Part shown: positions 43,258 through 52,472 of the stretch, piece by piece
How positions within the stretch are numbered: the stretch's first letter is position 1
Layout of the letters: each line of letters opens with the position of its first letter
Origin: Arthrobacter sp. StoSoilA2
Lineage (GTDB): Bacteria > Actinomycetota > Actinomycetes > Actinomycetales > Micrococcaceae
Direction: 5' to 3'
Assembly: GCF_019977195.1 (NCBI RefSeq)
Contig: NZ_AP024643.1
Location: forward strand, 2,852,001 to 2,916,000
DNA: 64,000 nucleotides
The notes under the pieces: generated by a model
Database searches by the model: none
What the model was told of the DNA's origin: nothing
Seen by the model: only the letters and a program-made list of their open reading frames with translations
Made by a program: the position numbers and the translations under genes

Positions 43258-44069
43258 CCCTTCACGGAGCCGGACAACGCGAAAGAGCTGCCCACGCTCC
43301 GGGATACCAGCACGTACAGCAACAGCACCGGCACTGAGTACAGGATGGAAAATGCCGCGAGCTGTCCATAAGCTATGGCACCGTGCTGGCCAAAGAAGCT
43401 GAAGATGGACACCGCGGCTGGTTGCTTTGCCGTGGAAAGCAACAGGATGAACGGGACGAAGAAGTTTCCCCATGCCTGTATGAAGACGAAGATGAACACC
43501 ACGCCCAAGCCATGCCTCATGAGAGGCAGCACCACCGCGCGCAAGGCCGTCATACTTGAGGCGCCGTCCATCCACGCCGCCTCCTCCAGTTCCAAGGGAA
43601 CGGAGTCCATGAAGTTCTTCATCATCCAGATGGCCATCGGCAGGGTGGTTGTAGCCATGAAGAATATGGTTGCCACCATGGAATCGAGCAACTGGAGCTG
43701 GACGAACAAACCATAGACGGGCACCATGATGGCCGTCACGGGCAAGGACGTCCCGAACAGCACCGAGTACATGAACGGCTTGTTGAACCTGGACTGGTAG
43801 CGGGACAACGGATATGCGGCAAGGACGGCTGCCACCAGGTTGACCGCTGCTGTTCCCGCTGAAAGAAGGAAACTGTTGGCCAGGGGCTGGTACAACAGTT
43901 CCGGTGTGAGCACCGCGCCAAAATTCTCCATCGACGGCGCTGACGGCAGCGCGGTCTGATAGCCGGCCTGAGGATCAACGGCGGCCAGCAGCAACCACAA
44001 CAATGGCGCCATAAAGCAGAAACCGATCACGGCCAAAGCGATATCTGCCGCAAACCGCGGCCTGGACAT
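43254..44069 (-). CDS. Carbohydrate ABC transporter permease (MalG type)
   Basis: 271 aa from ATG 44069. Six predicted transmembrane helices and the EAA loop LELEEAAWMDGASSMTALRA, which docks on the ATPase, are seen. It forms the channel with the preceding MalF-type permease; their genes overlap by one base (TGATG). No ATPase gene is in the cluster, so a shared MsiK-type ATPase probably energises it. Confidence 0.92.
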   Translation of the reverse strand: MSRPRFAADIALAVIGFCFMAPLLWLLLAAVDPQAGYQTALPSAPSMENFGAVLTPELLYQPLANSFLLSAGTAAVNLVAAVLAAYPLSRYQSRFNKPFMYSVLFGTSLPVTAIMVPVYGLFVQLQLLDSMVATIFFMATTTLPMAIWMMKNFMDSVPLELEEAAWMDGASSMTALRAVVLPLMRHGLGVVFIFVFIQAWGNFFVPFILLLSTAKQPAAVSIFSFFGQHGAIAYGQLAAFSILYSVPVLLLYVLVSRSVGSSFALSGSVKG

Positions 44070-44938
44070 CACGGCTTCTGCTCCCTGAGCAGCCGGACGT
44101 AGACAGCGCCGAAGACCACTCCCAAAACAATCAAAACCGAAGCAACGGCCGTGCCATAGCCAATATCCCCGAATTTGAAGGCCTCTTGGTAGGCCAACAC
44201 CGGCAGGGTAGTACTGGCATTGGCCGGGCCGCCGGCCGTCATCACCCAAATAAGAGTGAACACGGCCAACGTCTGCAGGGTAATCAGCATCAGGTTCGTG
44301 GCGATGCTGCTCCTGATCAGTGGCAACGTAATGAATGCCAGACGCTGCCAGCCTTGCGCACCGTCCATCAAGGCAGCTTCCGAGACGTCCTGTGGCACGT
44401 CCGCGAGGGCGGCCCTGTACACCAGCATGGAGAAGGCCGTTCCCCGCCACGTGTTCGCAAGGATAATCGCGACCAGCGGGAACGTGTACAGCCAGTCCGG
44501 CCCCTGCCCGCCAAAGAAGGCAAGCATCTGATTCAGTGTGCCGTCACGGTTGAAGTAGGCATAGGCCGCGAAGGCAGCCACGATCTCGGGGAGTACCCAG
44601 GCCGCTACCACCACTGTTCCCACCCACGAGGAAACTGCCCTGCGTGAGCGCGTCATGAGCAGCGCGATGAGCAGGCCGAGCACATTCTGGCCGAGCACGG
44701 CCGAGGCTGCGACGAAAACAACAGTCAGCCATGCCGCCAGTGGAAACGAGTCATCGCTGAACATCCGCACGTAGTTCTCAAGCCCCACCCACTGTGGATC
44801 CCGGGCCGCCCGGCCTGAAAGAGCGGCATTGGTGAACGACGCGTAGAAGGACCAAACCACCGGGGCAAGCAGGAACAGCAGGAGCAGGAGAACGGACGGA
44901 ACAACCGGCAGCAGCCGCAGGTAGCGGCGAATCGTCAT
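44069..44938 (-). CDS. Carbohydrate ABC transporter permease (MalF type)
   Basis: 289 aa, six transmembrane helices, EAA loop DVSEAALMDGAQGWQRLAF, and the periplasmic loop typical of MalF/UgpA permeases (PQWVGLENYVRMF). Lies between the solute-binding protein and MalG-type genes in one operon. Confidence 0.92.
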   Translation of the reverse strand: MTIRRYLRLLPVVPSVLLLLLFLLAPVVWSFYASFTNAALSGRAARDPQWVGLENYVRMFSDDSFPLAAWLTVVFVAASAVLGQNVLGLLIALLMTRSRRAVSSWVGTVVVAAWVLPEIVAAFAAYAYFNRDGTLNQMLAFFGGQGPDWLYTFPLVAIILANTWRGTAFSMLVYRAALADVPQDVSEAALMDGAQGWQRLAFITLPLIRSSIATNLMLITLQTLAVFTLIWVMTAGGPANASTTLPVLAYQEAFKFGDIGYGTAVASVLIVLGVVFGAVYVRLLREQKP

Positions 44939-44962
44939 TTCCCTGCTGTCATTTCTTTGATG

Positions 44963-46318
44963 TCATCTCTCCAGGACCTTGTCATCACCAACAAGCTTTC
45001 GCACGGTGGCGTCATACTCTGCTGCGGCATCTTCGGGGCTTTGCTTTCCAGTGATGACAGACTCGGTGGCGACCTGGACCGCCGTCGAGATCCTCGGGTA
45101 ATCTGCGGTTGCCGGGCGGTAATGCGTCACCTTCACCAACTCCGAGACATCCTTTACGAACGGATTCGCCGAAAGGTAGCTCGATTCCGATGCAACATCC
45201 GTGCGCACCGCTATCTGGGAGTTGTTAACGTCAAAGGCCAAGGCATTCTTCTTGTTCAGCGCGGTTGCGAGGAACTTGAACGCAAGCTCAGCGTTCTTGC
45301 TCTTGGCACCAACTGCAAGGGTCCACCCACCGGACATGCTGACGCCGCCCGGTTCCTGTCCGTTCCTCGTGGGGAACATGGCCACACCCATGTCCTGCTC
45401 ATAGCCTGCCCACTCATAGGCCCCGCCCTTTTGCCAGAACGACGGCGTATACGAACCTTCCACGGTTGCAGCGAGTTTGCCCTGCGGGAACCACTCGCCA
45501 AAGACCTTCTTCCAGACATTGGCGTCGAGGGCTTCGGCCGGGCTCACTGCAAGTTTTTCGTCGTAGAGGGTCTTCAGGAAGGCCAGCGAGTCAGTAAAAC
45601 CCTGGGAGCCCACCACCCATTTCTTTTCCTTTTCGTCGTACAGGGTGCTGTCTGTCCCGTAGAGGAGTTCGTAGAAGCTCTGCATGACAGTGCCCTCGCC
45701 GGTACCCTTGCCGGCGTACATGTTGAAGGGAATCACGGTTGGATCTGAGGCTTTGATGGCACGTGCCGTGGACAGGATGTCTTCCCACGTTTTGGGCTGC
45801 CAGGGAACTTGAATTCCGGCCTTCTGCAGCACTGCCTTGTTGTACCAGATGGCACGAGTGTCAGTGCCCAGGGGCACAGCGTAGATACTTCCGTCATCGG
45901 CCCGACCCGCTTCTTTGGCCGCTTCGTTGAACTTGGACCAGTCGTCCCACTTTTCAAGATAGCTGTCCAGCTTGAGGAGGTAACCGGCGTCGACGTCGGA
46001 ACGCACCTTGAACGTGTCCTCATAGAAGACATCCGGCGCGGTGTCCGGGGAGCGCTGGGCGAGGGCGAGCTTGGTGCCGTAGTCGTCGTCGTTGGCTTGG
46101 ATCGGTTCGAGATTGACCGTCACCGAAGAGTTGGCTGCCTCGAATTCCTTTTTGGCGTCCTGCATCACAGCATCCAGTGCCGTAAAGGAGTCAGATTTCT
46201 GGTAGACGATCTTCAAGGTCTTGTTCTCGGCTGTCGGCGGCGTCGAGGAACAAGCTGTTGCAGCGAGAAGAGCGGCTACGACGGGAAGGACGGTGGCAAA
46301 CCTCATGGGGCGGCGCAT
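44963..46318 (-). CDS. ABC transporter sugar-binding lipoprotein
   Basis: 451 aa. Signal peptide with lipobox LAATAC near residue 23, so it is a membrane-anchored lipoprotein. Family 1 solute-binding features: KEFEAANSSVTVNLEPIQAN, AIWYNKAVLQKAGIQVPWQP and GGWTLAVGAKSKNAELAFKF. The sugar is unknown. ATG 46318 follows ggagc. Start of the importer genes, 32 bases after the ROK regulator gene. Confidence 0.92.
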   Translation of the reverse strand: MRRPMRFATVLPVVAALLAATACSSTPPTAENKTLKIVYQKSDSFTALDAVMQDAKKEFEAANSSVTVNLEPIQANDDDYGTKLALAQRSPDTAPDVFYEDTFKVRSDVDAGYLLKLDSYLEKWDDWSKFNEAAKEAGRADDGSIYAVPLGTDTRAIWYNKAVLQKAGIQVPWQPKTWEDILSTARAIKASDPTVIPFNMYAGKGTGEGTVMQSFYELLYGTDSTLYDEKEKKWVVGSQGFTDSLAFLKTLYDEKLAVSPAEALDANVWKKVFGEWFPQGKLAATVEGSYTPSFWQKGGAYEWAGYEQDMGVAMFPTRNGQEPGGVSMSGGWTLAVGAKSKNAELAFKFLATALNKKNALAFDVNNSQIAVRTDVASESSYLSANPFVKDVSELVKVTHYRPATADYPRISTAVQVATESVITGKQSPEDAAAEYDATVRKLVGDDKVLER

Positions 46319-46350
46319 TTTGCTCCAATCGAGTCAACGTGGCTGAGTAG

Positions 46351-47601
46351 TTAGCCCTCCAGCAGTAGCCGTTGGGCGCGTGGTGCCAGTGTGTGCTCCA
46401 GGACGAGGCACGCCGCACCAATAGCGCCGACATCCTCGCCTACCCCGGAACCCACAACTTCTATGCCGTGGATCATGCGGGCCGCACTGTTTTCAGCGAT
46501 GAGGGCCGGGACACGCTCCAGGAAGTACTTCGACATCCGCCCCCAGAAAGGACCGCCGAACACAACGCGTTCCACGTCAAGGGTGTTGGTCACCACCGAG
46601 ACAGCACGGGCCACGAGGGTGGCTGACTTATCAAGGATGGCAATGGCTTTTTCATCGCCGGCGTCGGCTTTGTCGCACAACAAGGCGTAACGTTCCTGCA
46701 CCTGCGGTCCATCTGCATCCTCGCCATGGCTGTCAAGCACACCGGCCGCCTCCGCCTCGGCCACCAGGACCTGCGGGATACACGAGGATTTCACACAACC
46801 ACGGAGCCCGCAGTCACACTGGGGCCCCATCGGATCAACGATGATATGGCCGATCTCGCCCGCGTTACCGGACGTTCCACGGACCACTTCATCGTTCAGG
46901 ACTATGCCGCAACCAATACCGGTGCCCATATACATGAAGACGAAACTGCCGGCACCGCTGGCACCGCCGGCCCAGGTTTCGGCCACTGCGGCGCTCGTTA
47001 CGTCCTTGTCCACCAGCGTCTCCAGGCCGGTGGCCTCCGTGAGGGCCTCCCGGATGCGCACGCGGTTCCATCGAGTCAACAGCGGCGGCTCCACAACGGA
47101 ACCTTCGTCGAGGTCGATCGGGCCCGGGACGGCAACGCCGAGCCCGGCAATCTTGGATGCATCCACGCCCGATTCCTCAATGAGGACCTTGATCTGCTGG
47201 GCGATGCTCGCGATCACTGCCGCCGGGTCACCACCGGGAGTGGCCATCCGCGAATGCCTGACAACATCGCCCAGGAGGTCCAGGACAACGAACGTGATGA
47301 CTGCAGGGTCAAGGTGGACGCCCACCGCATACATTCCCGATGGGTTCAGCCGCAGGATGGTCCGTGGCTTGCCTGGGCCTGTCCCCTCCTTGCCTGCTTC
47401 CACAATCAGGTGCTGGTCAAGCAGGCGACGGGAAATATTGGAAATGGTCTGGGGGGACAGGCCAACAATCTGTGCCAGTTCAACACGGCTGAGCCCGCCC
47501 GGGGACCTCCGGATCGCCTCGAGAATGACCGTCAGATTGAAGTCACCCATGCGGGGTAGATTCGTTCCGCGCCTCGGTGTGGGCTGCCGGATCTCAGTCA
47601 C
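46351..47601 (-). CDS. ROK family transcriptional regulator
   Basis: 416 aa from GTG 47601. An N-terminal winged helix (LSRVELAQIVGLSPQTISNI) is followed by a ROK sugar-binding domain with the zinc motif GHIIVDPMGPQCDCGLRGC and an ATP-phosphate loop (MYMGTGIGCGIVLNDEV). It probably controls the adjacent sugar importer, with which it is co-directional. Confidence 0.92.
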   Translation of the reverse strand: MTEIRQPTPRRGTNLPRMGDFNLTVILEAIRRSPGGLSRVELAQIVGLSPQTISNISRRLLDQHLIVEAGKEGTGPGKPRTILRLNPSGMYAVGVHLDPAVITFVVLDLLGDVVRHSRMATPGGDPAAVIASIAQQIKVLIEESGVDASKIAGLGVAVPGPIDLDEGSVVEPPLLTRWNRVRIREALTEATGLETLVDKDVTSAAVAETWAGGASGAGSFVFMYMGTGIGCGIVLNDEVVRGTSGNAGEIGHIIVDPMGPQCDCGLRGCVKSSCIPQVLVAEAEAAGVLDSHGEDADGPQVQERYALLCDKADAGDEKAIAILDKSATLVARAVSVVTNTLDVERVVFGGPFWGRMSKYFLERVPALIAENSAARMIHGIEVVGSGVGEDVGAIGAACLVLEHTLAPRAQRLLLEG

Positions 47602-47655
47602 TGATTCCCCTAAGTCATTTTTGAAAAAACATCATGGTACTTCGTCTTTGTCTGA

Positions 47656-47665
47656 ATCGTACGAT
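47656..47665. promoter_or_regulatory. Possible operator upstream of the ROK gene
   Basis: ATCGTACGAT is a perfect 10-base palindrome located 55 bases upstream of the ROK regulator start. A candidate autoregulatory site, by position only. Confidence 0.3.
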
Positions 47666-47757
47666 ACCCACGCTCACAGGGATATGCGCACACGCAGGCA
47701 CCGGAGTCAGGGCTTGGTAACGATGACACTAAATTCTATGTGAGAGCGACGGTCCGC

Positions 47758-48891
47758 TCATCCACGACGACTCCGCGTCACCGTGAACTTCGGGTTCCGG
47801 CCTTCCTCCACAGTGGGACCTATGAGGCGCTCAAGGGCAGGCCGGTATTGCAGATGGCTGTTGTACACAGTCCACAGCTCACCGCCGGGCGCGAGAACGC
47901 GCGCGGCCGCTTGGAACATCTTCAGGGCAGCGCCGGCATGCACGCTGGCTCCCAGGTGGAACGGTGGATTCAGCAGGACAAGATCCGCACTGCCTGGATC
48001 AAACGTGGACATGGCGTCGTCGTGGATCACGGAAACCCGGTCACCCAGCCCATTGGCTGCTGCCGTGGCCATTGCTGATGCCACAGCCGCCGCCGATTGA
48101 TCAGTGGCCACGACGCCCGCAGTGGGCTGGTGCCGTGCAAACATCGTGGCAAGAATGCCTGTCCCACACCCCAGATCCACCATGCGTCGAACTTCCGGCA
48201 TACGGTCCAAGAAGGTCAGGAGGTAGCGGGTTCCGATGTCAAGGCGCGCACCTGAAAAAGCAGCACCATGAGCGCAGACCGTGATCCCCAGTTCCGGTAG
48301 CTGTTCCACCACCGGGTAGGGAGGGTCGGTGGAAACCGGTTTGGGATTGCTTGCCACCAGCACCCTGGATTTCCGGCGCGCAAGCTGCGGTTGTACGGAG
48401 GAGAAATAGCGCTCAAGCACCCCGTTCATACCCAGGGACATGTGCTTGACGCGGCCTCCTGCGAGCAATACGGCATCCGGCGCCGCATAGCGGGCAACGG
48501 CGTCGGCGTTTTCCTCCAGCTCCGCCAGAGATTTCGGCAACTGCATCAACACCAGGTTCGCGCCCGCCAAGAGCTCCTTGCCCAATTCATGGGCGCTGAA
48601 CAGACCCTGCAGGCCGGCTGCTTCCGCGTTGTGCTGGAGCGCCAGCCTTCCGGTGTAGAGGTCCTGGTTGACGCGGACATGCCCGACGCCGTTTCCCACC
48701 AAAGCGCCCAGTGTCAGGGCACCGTACCGGTCGCCAATGACAGCCATCCTTGTTTCCGGCCGGAGATAATCCACGGCGGTTTCAAGGAGGAGGCGATCCG
48801 TGGCGTCGTATGCCTGGAGGTTGTCCGCCTCGACATCGGGGAACCTGCGCAGCCCGCCGAACAACGGCTCCAGTTCCAGTTCGGCCACCAT
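47758..48891 (-). CDS. Class I SAM-dependent methyltransferase, RsmC/RlmG-like
   Basis: 377 aa. An N-terminal pseudo-methyltransferase half is followed by a C-terminal catalytic half with the SAM-binding motif VDLGCGTGILATMFA and the NPPF catalytic motif in VLLNPPFHLGA. This two-domain layout is that of 23S/16S rRNA guanine-N2 methyltransferases (RlmG/RsmC). The exact target base is not determined. Confidence 0.85.
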   Translation of the reverse strand: MVAELELEPLFGGLRRFPDVEADNLQAYDATDRLLLETAVDYLRPETRMAVIGDRYGALTLGALVGNGVGHVRVNQDLYTGRLALQHNAEAAGLQGLFSAHELGKELLAGANLVLMQLPKSLAELEENADAVARYAAPDAVLLAGGRVKHMSLGMNGVLERYFSSVQPQLARRKSRVLVASNPKPVSTDPPYPVVEQLPELGITVCAHGAAFSGARLDIGTRYLLTFLDRMPEVRRMVDLGCGTGILATMFARHQPTAGVVATDQSAAAVASAMATAAANGLGDRVSVIHDDAMSTFDPGSADLVLLNPPFHLGASVHAGAALKMFQAAARVLAPGGELWTVYNSHLQYRPALERLIGPTVEEGRNPKFTVTRSRRG

Positions 48892-49099
48892 CGCGTTCCC
48901 ACTTTCCTAAAATTCGTTCGCTTTAGTGTCTCGACTTCATGGTGCGTTCGGAGGAATGTGGATGATGCAGCATGCCAAGCACCTGTTGTCGCGACGGATT
49001 GCGAACCCAAACCCGTCCGACGGCAGGCACCGGTCCCGCCCAACCGACGAGCCAGGCCCCGGGACCACACTTAACCGGCTCCCTTCCTGAGAGCGAACC

Positions 49100-49477
49100 A
49101 TGAGTGTCAATGTTGTCACGCAACTCCAAGTGAAATCACACAACTCCCCCGACGAAACGCGCACCCCGGACAAGACGAAGGTGGAAGTCGTCACCGTCGG
49201 AGAATACACAATCGGCCGGACCACCTTTGAACCTGGCTGGACTTGGGACGACTGCATCAAACCCGTAGTCGGAACCGACTCCTGCCAATTGAGCCATGTA
49301 GGTTTCTGCGTCTCCGGCTCCCTCGAGGTGGAAACCAACGATGGCGCCCAGGTTAGTATTTCCGGCGGTGACTCCTATTCGATCCCACCGGGACACCATG
49401 CCCGGGTGGTGGGCGATCAGCCCTTCCAAGGCATCGAATTCCTCAGTGCAGCCGAGTTCGGCGTCCGCCAGGAATAG
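49100..49477 (+). CDS. Cupin domain protein
   Basis: 125 aa with one cupin barrel (GRTTFEPGWTWDDCIKPVVG, LSHVGFCVSGSLEVE, GDSYSIPPGHHARVVGD). The metal-binding His set is partly replaced (no HxH in motif 1), so metal dependence is doubtful. Single gene followed by a bidirectional terminator. Confidence 0.8.
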   Translation: MSVNVVTQLQVKSHNSPDETRTPDKTKVEVVTVGEYTIGRTTFEPGWTWDDCIKPVVGTDSCQLSHVGFCVSGSLEVETNDGAQVSISGGDSYSIPPGHHARVVGDQPFQGIEFLSAAEFGVRQE

Positions 49478-49501
49478 GAATCCGTCCGCCAACCAGAAAG
49501 C

Positions 49502-49533
49502 AAAAGACCCCGCTCGCCCGAGCGGGGTCTTTT
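49502..49533. terminator. Bidirectional terminator between cupin gene and tRNA-Ala
   Basis: AAAAGACCCCGCTC pairs perfectly with GAGCGGGGTCTTTT around a GCCC loop, with A/T runs on both sides. It serves the cupin gene (+) and tRNA-Ala (-). Confidence 0.9.
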
Positions 49534-49541
49534 ATCCGAAG

Positions 49542-49614
49542 TGGAGCTGAGGGGACTCGAACCCCTGACCCCCTGCATGCCATGCAGGTGCGCTACCAGC
49601 TGCGCCACAGCCCC
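49542..49614 (-). tRNA. tRNA-Ala (anticodon GGC), copy 1
   Basis: 73-nt cloverleaf: acceptor GGGGCTG/CAGCTCC, anticodon stem CCTGC/GCAGG with loop ATGGCAT (anticodon GGC), T arm with GGTTCGAGTCC. CCA is not encoded. Identical to the copy at 50650-50722. Confidence 0.95.
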
Positions 49615-49996
49615 GGATCTTGTTGATTTCTTCAGGAAGATTTCCCTTCCCGCCGAAGCAACTCGTCAATACTAACCACAATCCCCCGAGAAGCGAAATC
49701 GCGGGAGCGTGATACGCCTCACGGCGATGAGCGGGCATTTCTGCCCTGCACTCCCCCGCAGCCGGGGTGCGCTGGATCGCTCCACCGCACCTCCCCCCCA
49801 AACGGCCACGCGGAGTCCCTTGGGCCAAGGCCCGGCGCGACTCCTCTTGAAGTCTAGAATCACCGAAAGAATAAACCAAACCGTTCAGTCGGTTTTACGG
49901 GCCCTAACTTATGGACGGTGGTAGCGTTGTGGGGTCCGGCGGCGCGTTCTACTGGCCGTCCCACAGTGAAACAAGTGAGAGGCTCCCCCACCGCCC
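49615..49996. promoter_or_regulatory. Region between tRNA-Ala copy 1 and the TetR gene, with an ARE-like operator
   Basis: AAACCGTTCAGTCGGTTT at 49878-49895 is an inverted repeat (6-base arms, 6-base spacer), about 100 bases upstream of the TetR start. It resembles the autoregulatory elements bound by gamma-butyrolactone receptors. GCCGAAGCAACTC at 49652-49664 recurs upstream of tRNA copy 2, probably as part of a duplicated tRNA leader. No gene is seen. Confidence 0.5.
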
Positions 49997-50587
49997 ATGC
50001 AGCAACGCGCGAAAGACACCCGCCTTTCCGTTATTGAAGGCGCCGCCCATGTCTTCGCGGAAGTCGGGTACGGCAATGCAAGCCTGAGCGACATCACCAA
50101 GCGTGCCGGAGTCACCAAAGGGGCGCTCTACTTCCACTTCACGTCCAAGCGGGAGCTGGCTTTGGCCGTCATCCAGGAGCAGCATGCATTGGTCCTCGCG
50201 GCGGGTGCGGGCATCGTGGGCTCAAACATGACTGCCCTGGACAAGATCATTGGACTGTGCCGGATGTTCGGCCGGCAGCTGCTTGACGAAGCGATTGTCC
50301 AAGGCGGGATCCGCCTGACGTTCGAAGCCTCCGCCTTTGATGCCGATATTTCGGGCCCCTACCAGGACTGGATAGAAACAGTGGAGCAACTGCTCCGCCA
50401 AGCCCAAACCGAAGGGGCTGTCCGGCCCACGCTGGAGCCCGCCGCCTTTGCCCGCTATCTGGTTGCCTCCTTCACCGGAGTCCAGATGGTGTCCAACGTC
50501 CTGACTGCCCGCACGGACGTACTTCGCCGCATTGACGAGATGTGGGAATTCATGCTGCCGGCAATCGAAGCCGGCGCTGGCAGCTAG
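49997..50587 (+). CDS. TetR regulator of the gamma-butyrolactone receptor type (ScbR/ArpA-like)
   Basis: 196 aa. The N-terminal HTH region (VIEGAAHVFAEVGYGNASLS, AGVTKGALYFHFTSKRELAL) is characteristic of ScbR/ArpA-like receptors. The C-terminal domain has a conserved Trp-containing segment (SGPYQDWIETVEQLL). It may sense a butyrolactone-like signal; the ligand is not proven. It lies alone between two identical tRNA genes and probably represses itself through the upstream palindrome. Confidence 0.85.
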   Translation: MQQRAKDTRLSVIEGAAHVFAEVGYGNASLSDITKRAGVTKGALYFHFTSKRELALAVIQEQHALVLAAGAGIVGSNMTALDKIIGLCRMFGRQLLDEAIVQGGIRLTFEASAFDADISGPYQDWIETVEQLLRQAQTEGAVRPTLEPAAFARYLVASFTGVQMVSNVLTARTDVLRRIDEMWEFMLPAIEAGAGS

Positions 50588-50602
50588 GCCGAACCACACA
50601 AA

Positions 50603-50640
50603 AAAGGCCCTGCCCTTCTTCATCACGAAGAAGGGCAGAA
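50603..50640 (-). terminator. Terminator of tRNA-Ala copy 2
   Basis: TGCCCTTCTTC pairs with GAAGAAGGGCA around a 5-base loop. On the minus strand it is followed by a TTTTTT run, so it terminates the tRNA transcript; it may also stop the TetR message. Confidence 0.85.
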
Positions 50641-50649
50641 CCTTAAGAG

Positions 50650-50722
50650 TGGAGCTGAGGGGACTCGAACCCCTGACCCCCTGCATGCCATGCAGGTGCG
50701 CTACCAGCTGCGCCACAGCCCC
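50650..50722 (-). tRNA. tRNA-Ala (anticodon GGC), copy 2
   Basis: Same 73-nt sequence as copy 1, with anticodon GGC in loop ATGGCAT. Downstream of rsfS on the same strand. Confidence 0.95.
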
Positions 50723-50838
50723 ATATTCTTGCTGCTCCACGATCGACTTTCCAGCCATCCGCGCCGAAGCAACTCAAATATCTTAGAACAGCGTTTCCGA
50801 AAATTCCAAATCGGGCATATTCGGTTGCCGGCCCATGT

Positions 50839-51243
50839 TTAGAACTCTGATTCCCCTGCTGGCGCAGCCTTTGCCGAGGCGTCATCCCCCAGTTCAAGGT
50901 CAACTACGGGGCAGTCCTTCCAGAGGCGCTCCAGGGCGTAGAAAACGCGGTCCTCTGCGTGCTGGACGTGGATGACGATGTCGGCGTAGTCCAGGAGCAC
51001 CCAACGGCCTTCGGATCGGCCTTCACGCCGCACCGGGCGAAGGTCTTGCTTCATCAGCTCTTCCTCGATGCCGTCAACGATGGCATTGACCTGGCGCTCA
51101 GTGGGCGCAGAGGCAATCAGGAAGACATCAGTCAGGGCGAGCCGCTCGCTGACGTCAAGCGCAACGATGTCATCGGCAAGCTTGTCAGCCGCCGCACGCG
51201 CGGCGTGACGGGCGAGGGTAATGGATTGTTCATGTGCAGACAC
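50839..51243 (-). CDS. rsfS: Ribosome silencing factor RsfS
   Basis: 134 aa. RsfS/Iojap domain: DKLADDIVALDVSERLALTD, FLIASAPTERQVNAIVDGIE and GRWVLLDYADIVIHVQ. It binds uL14 and blocks subunit joining in starvation. Placed after nadD as in most actinobacteria. Confidence 0.95.
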   Translation of the reverse strand: MSAHEQSITLARHAARAAADKLADDIVALDVSERLALTDVFLIASAPTERQVNAIVDGIEEELMKQDLRPVRREGRSEGRWVLLDYADIVIHVQHAEDRVFYALERLWKDCPVVDLELGDDASAKAAPAGESEF

Positions 51244-51301
51244 GGGGACTCCTTGTTGTGGCCGTTGGCCTGTAAATGGCGTTAGCCGGGTTCTAGCGGA
51301 A

Positions 51302-52465
51302 TTAGCCGCTGGTAATCATGATGATGCCGACGATGAGCGCGACAACACCCAACGCCAGGACGCCGAACTGCAGCAACCTGTTCCGCTGGGCCCGGGCCAG
51401 GCCGGCCGTATTGGCGTCCAGAGGGTCCAGTCCATACGCTGCGCTGGCAGAAATCGGCGGACGCTGTGTTTCTTCAAGCTGTTCGTCGACGGCCGCTGGC
51501 CGCTTCCGGGCGTTCCTTGCCACAGCTTCGGCACGGGCGAGAACACCCGAACGGCCACGCGTGCCCTTTCCGTTCGCCGGCGCTTTGCCGGCATCAAGAG
51601 TGGGATCCGACGAGGTCACGAGAGGCACGAAAGTGGTACTGGGGCGCTTCATGACCGGACGTTCAATGCCGGGCACCTTGACGAACTCCAGCGGCGTGAC
51701 CATGGCGAGATTGTTTGCAGTGGAGGGGCCCACTGAGACTCCCGAAGACTTCTTCCCCTCGGACACGCCCGCTGCCGGGGCCTTGGCTTCAGCCTGGTTC
51801 TGTTCGGCAAGCTTCTGTTTGGCCGCTGCCCGCTTGTTCAGCACTGCAGCTCGTTCGGCGAGGGCAATCTGCTGGGCGAGGACCTCAGGATCGACAGCCA
51901 GGGGATCCTGCTCGGCAATGTGCTCAAGCTTGGCGGTTTGATTCTGGACCTGGGCAGCGATCAGTTCACGGACCGCAAGTGCCTGCTCTACAGACATTTC
52001 AGATTCGGCAGTACCAGCGCTGGGTGCCGGAACCCCAGCGGAACCCTCAGCGGCGGCCTTGGTATCCACGGGATGGCCGGCTGGTTTGTCCGTTGGCTTC
52101 CCGCCCGGCATGGGAACGATGGGGTTGGCAGACGTGGCCACTTCTTGCTGGAGTTGCTGCAGGCGAAGCTGGCGACGTGTTGGCGGTCCACCGCCGGAGA
52201 GCTGCTCTTCCTTGTCCGCAAGCTCTTTGATGGTGCGCAAAGCTGCGCGGTCGCGGGCGCGGATTTGGGAGGACCGCTGCTGCGCGGTGGTACCCACTGC
52301 ATCTACGGGAGCATCCGCCGCCCGACGATTCCGGCCAGTTACAGCATTCTCCGCGGCGTCTACTACCTTGTGTGGTGTAGCTTCCGCCTGCGGCTCTTGG
52401 TTCTCTTCGCGGGCGCGGCGAAGCTCACGCCTGCTGCGGATGGGTCGCTGTTCCTGGCTGCTCAT
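51302..52465 (-). CDS. Hypothetical Ala-rich protein with one C-terminal membrane helix
   Basis: 387 aa. Charged, low-complexity, partly coiled-coil body (SRRELRRAREENQE, TRRQLRLQQLQQEVA, EVLAQQIALAERAAVLNKRA), ending in a single hydrophobic helix (LLQFGVLALGVVALIVGIIM). Tail-anchored, probably cytoplasm-facing. Between nadD and rsfS; an uncharacterised gene at this spot is common in related genomes. Confidence 0.7.
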   Translation of the reverse strand: MSSQEQRPIRSRRELRRAREENQEPQAEATPHKVVDAAENAVTGRNRRAADAPVDAVGTTAQQRSSQIRARDRAALRTIKELADKEEQLSGGGPPTRRQLRLQQLQQEVATSANPIVPMPGGKPTDKPAGHPVDTKAAAEGSAGVPAPSAGTAESEMSVEQALAVRELIAAQVQNQTAKLEHIAEQDPLAVDPEVLAQQIALAERAAVLNKRAAAKQKLAEQNQAEAKAPAAGVSEGKKSSGVSVGPSTANNLAMVTPLEFVKVPGIERPVMKRPSTTFVPLVTSSDPTLDAGKAPANGKGTRGRSGVLARAEAVARNARKRPAAVDEQLEETQRPPISASAAYGLDPLDANTAGLARAQRNRLLQFGVLALGVVALIVGIIMITSG

Positions 52466-52472
52466 TCAAAAC

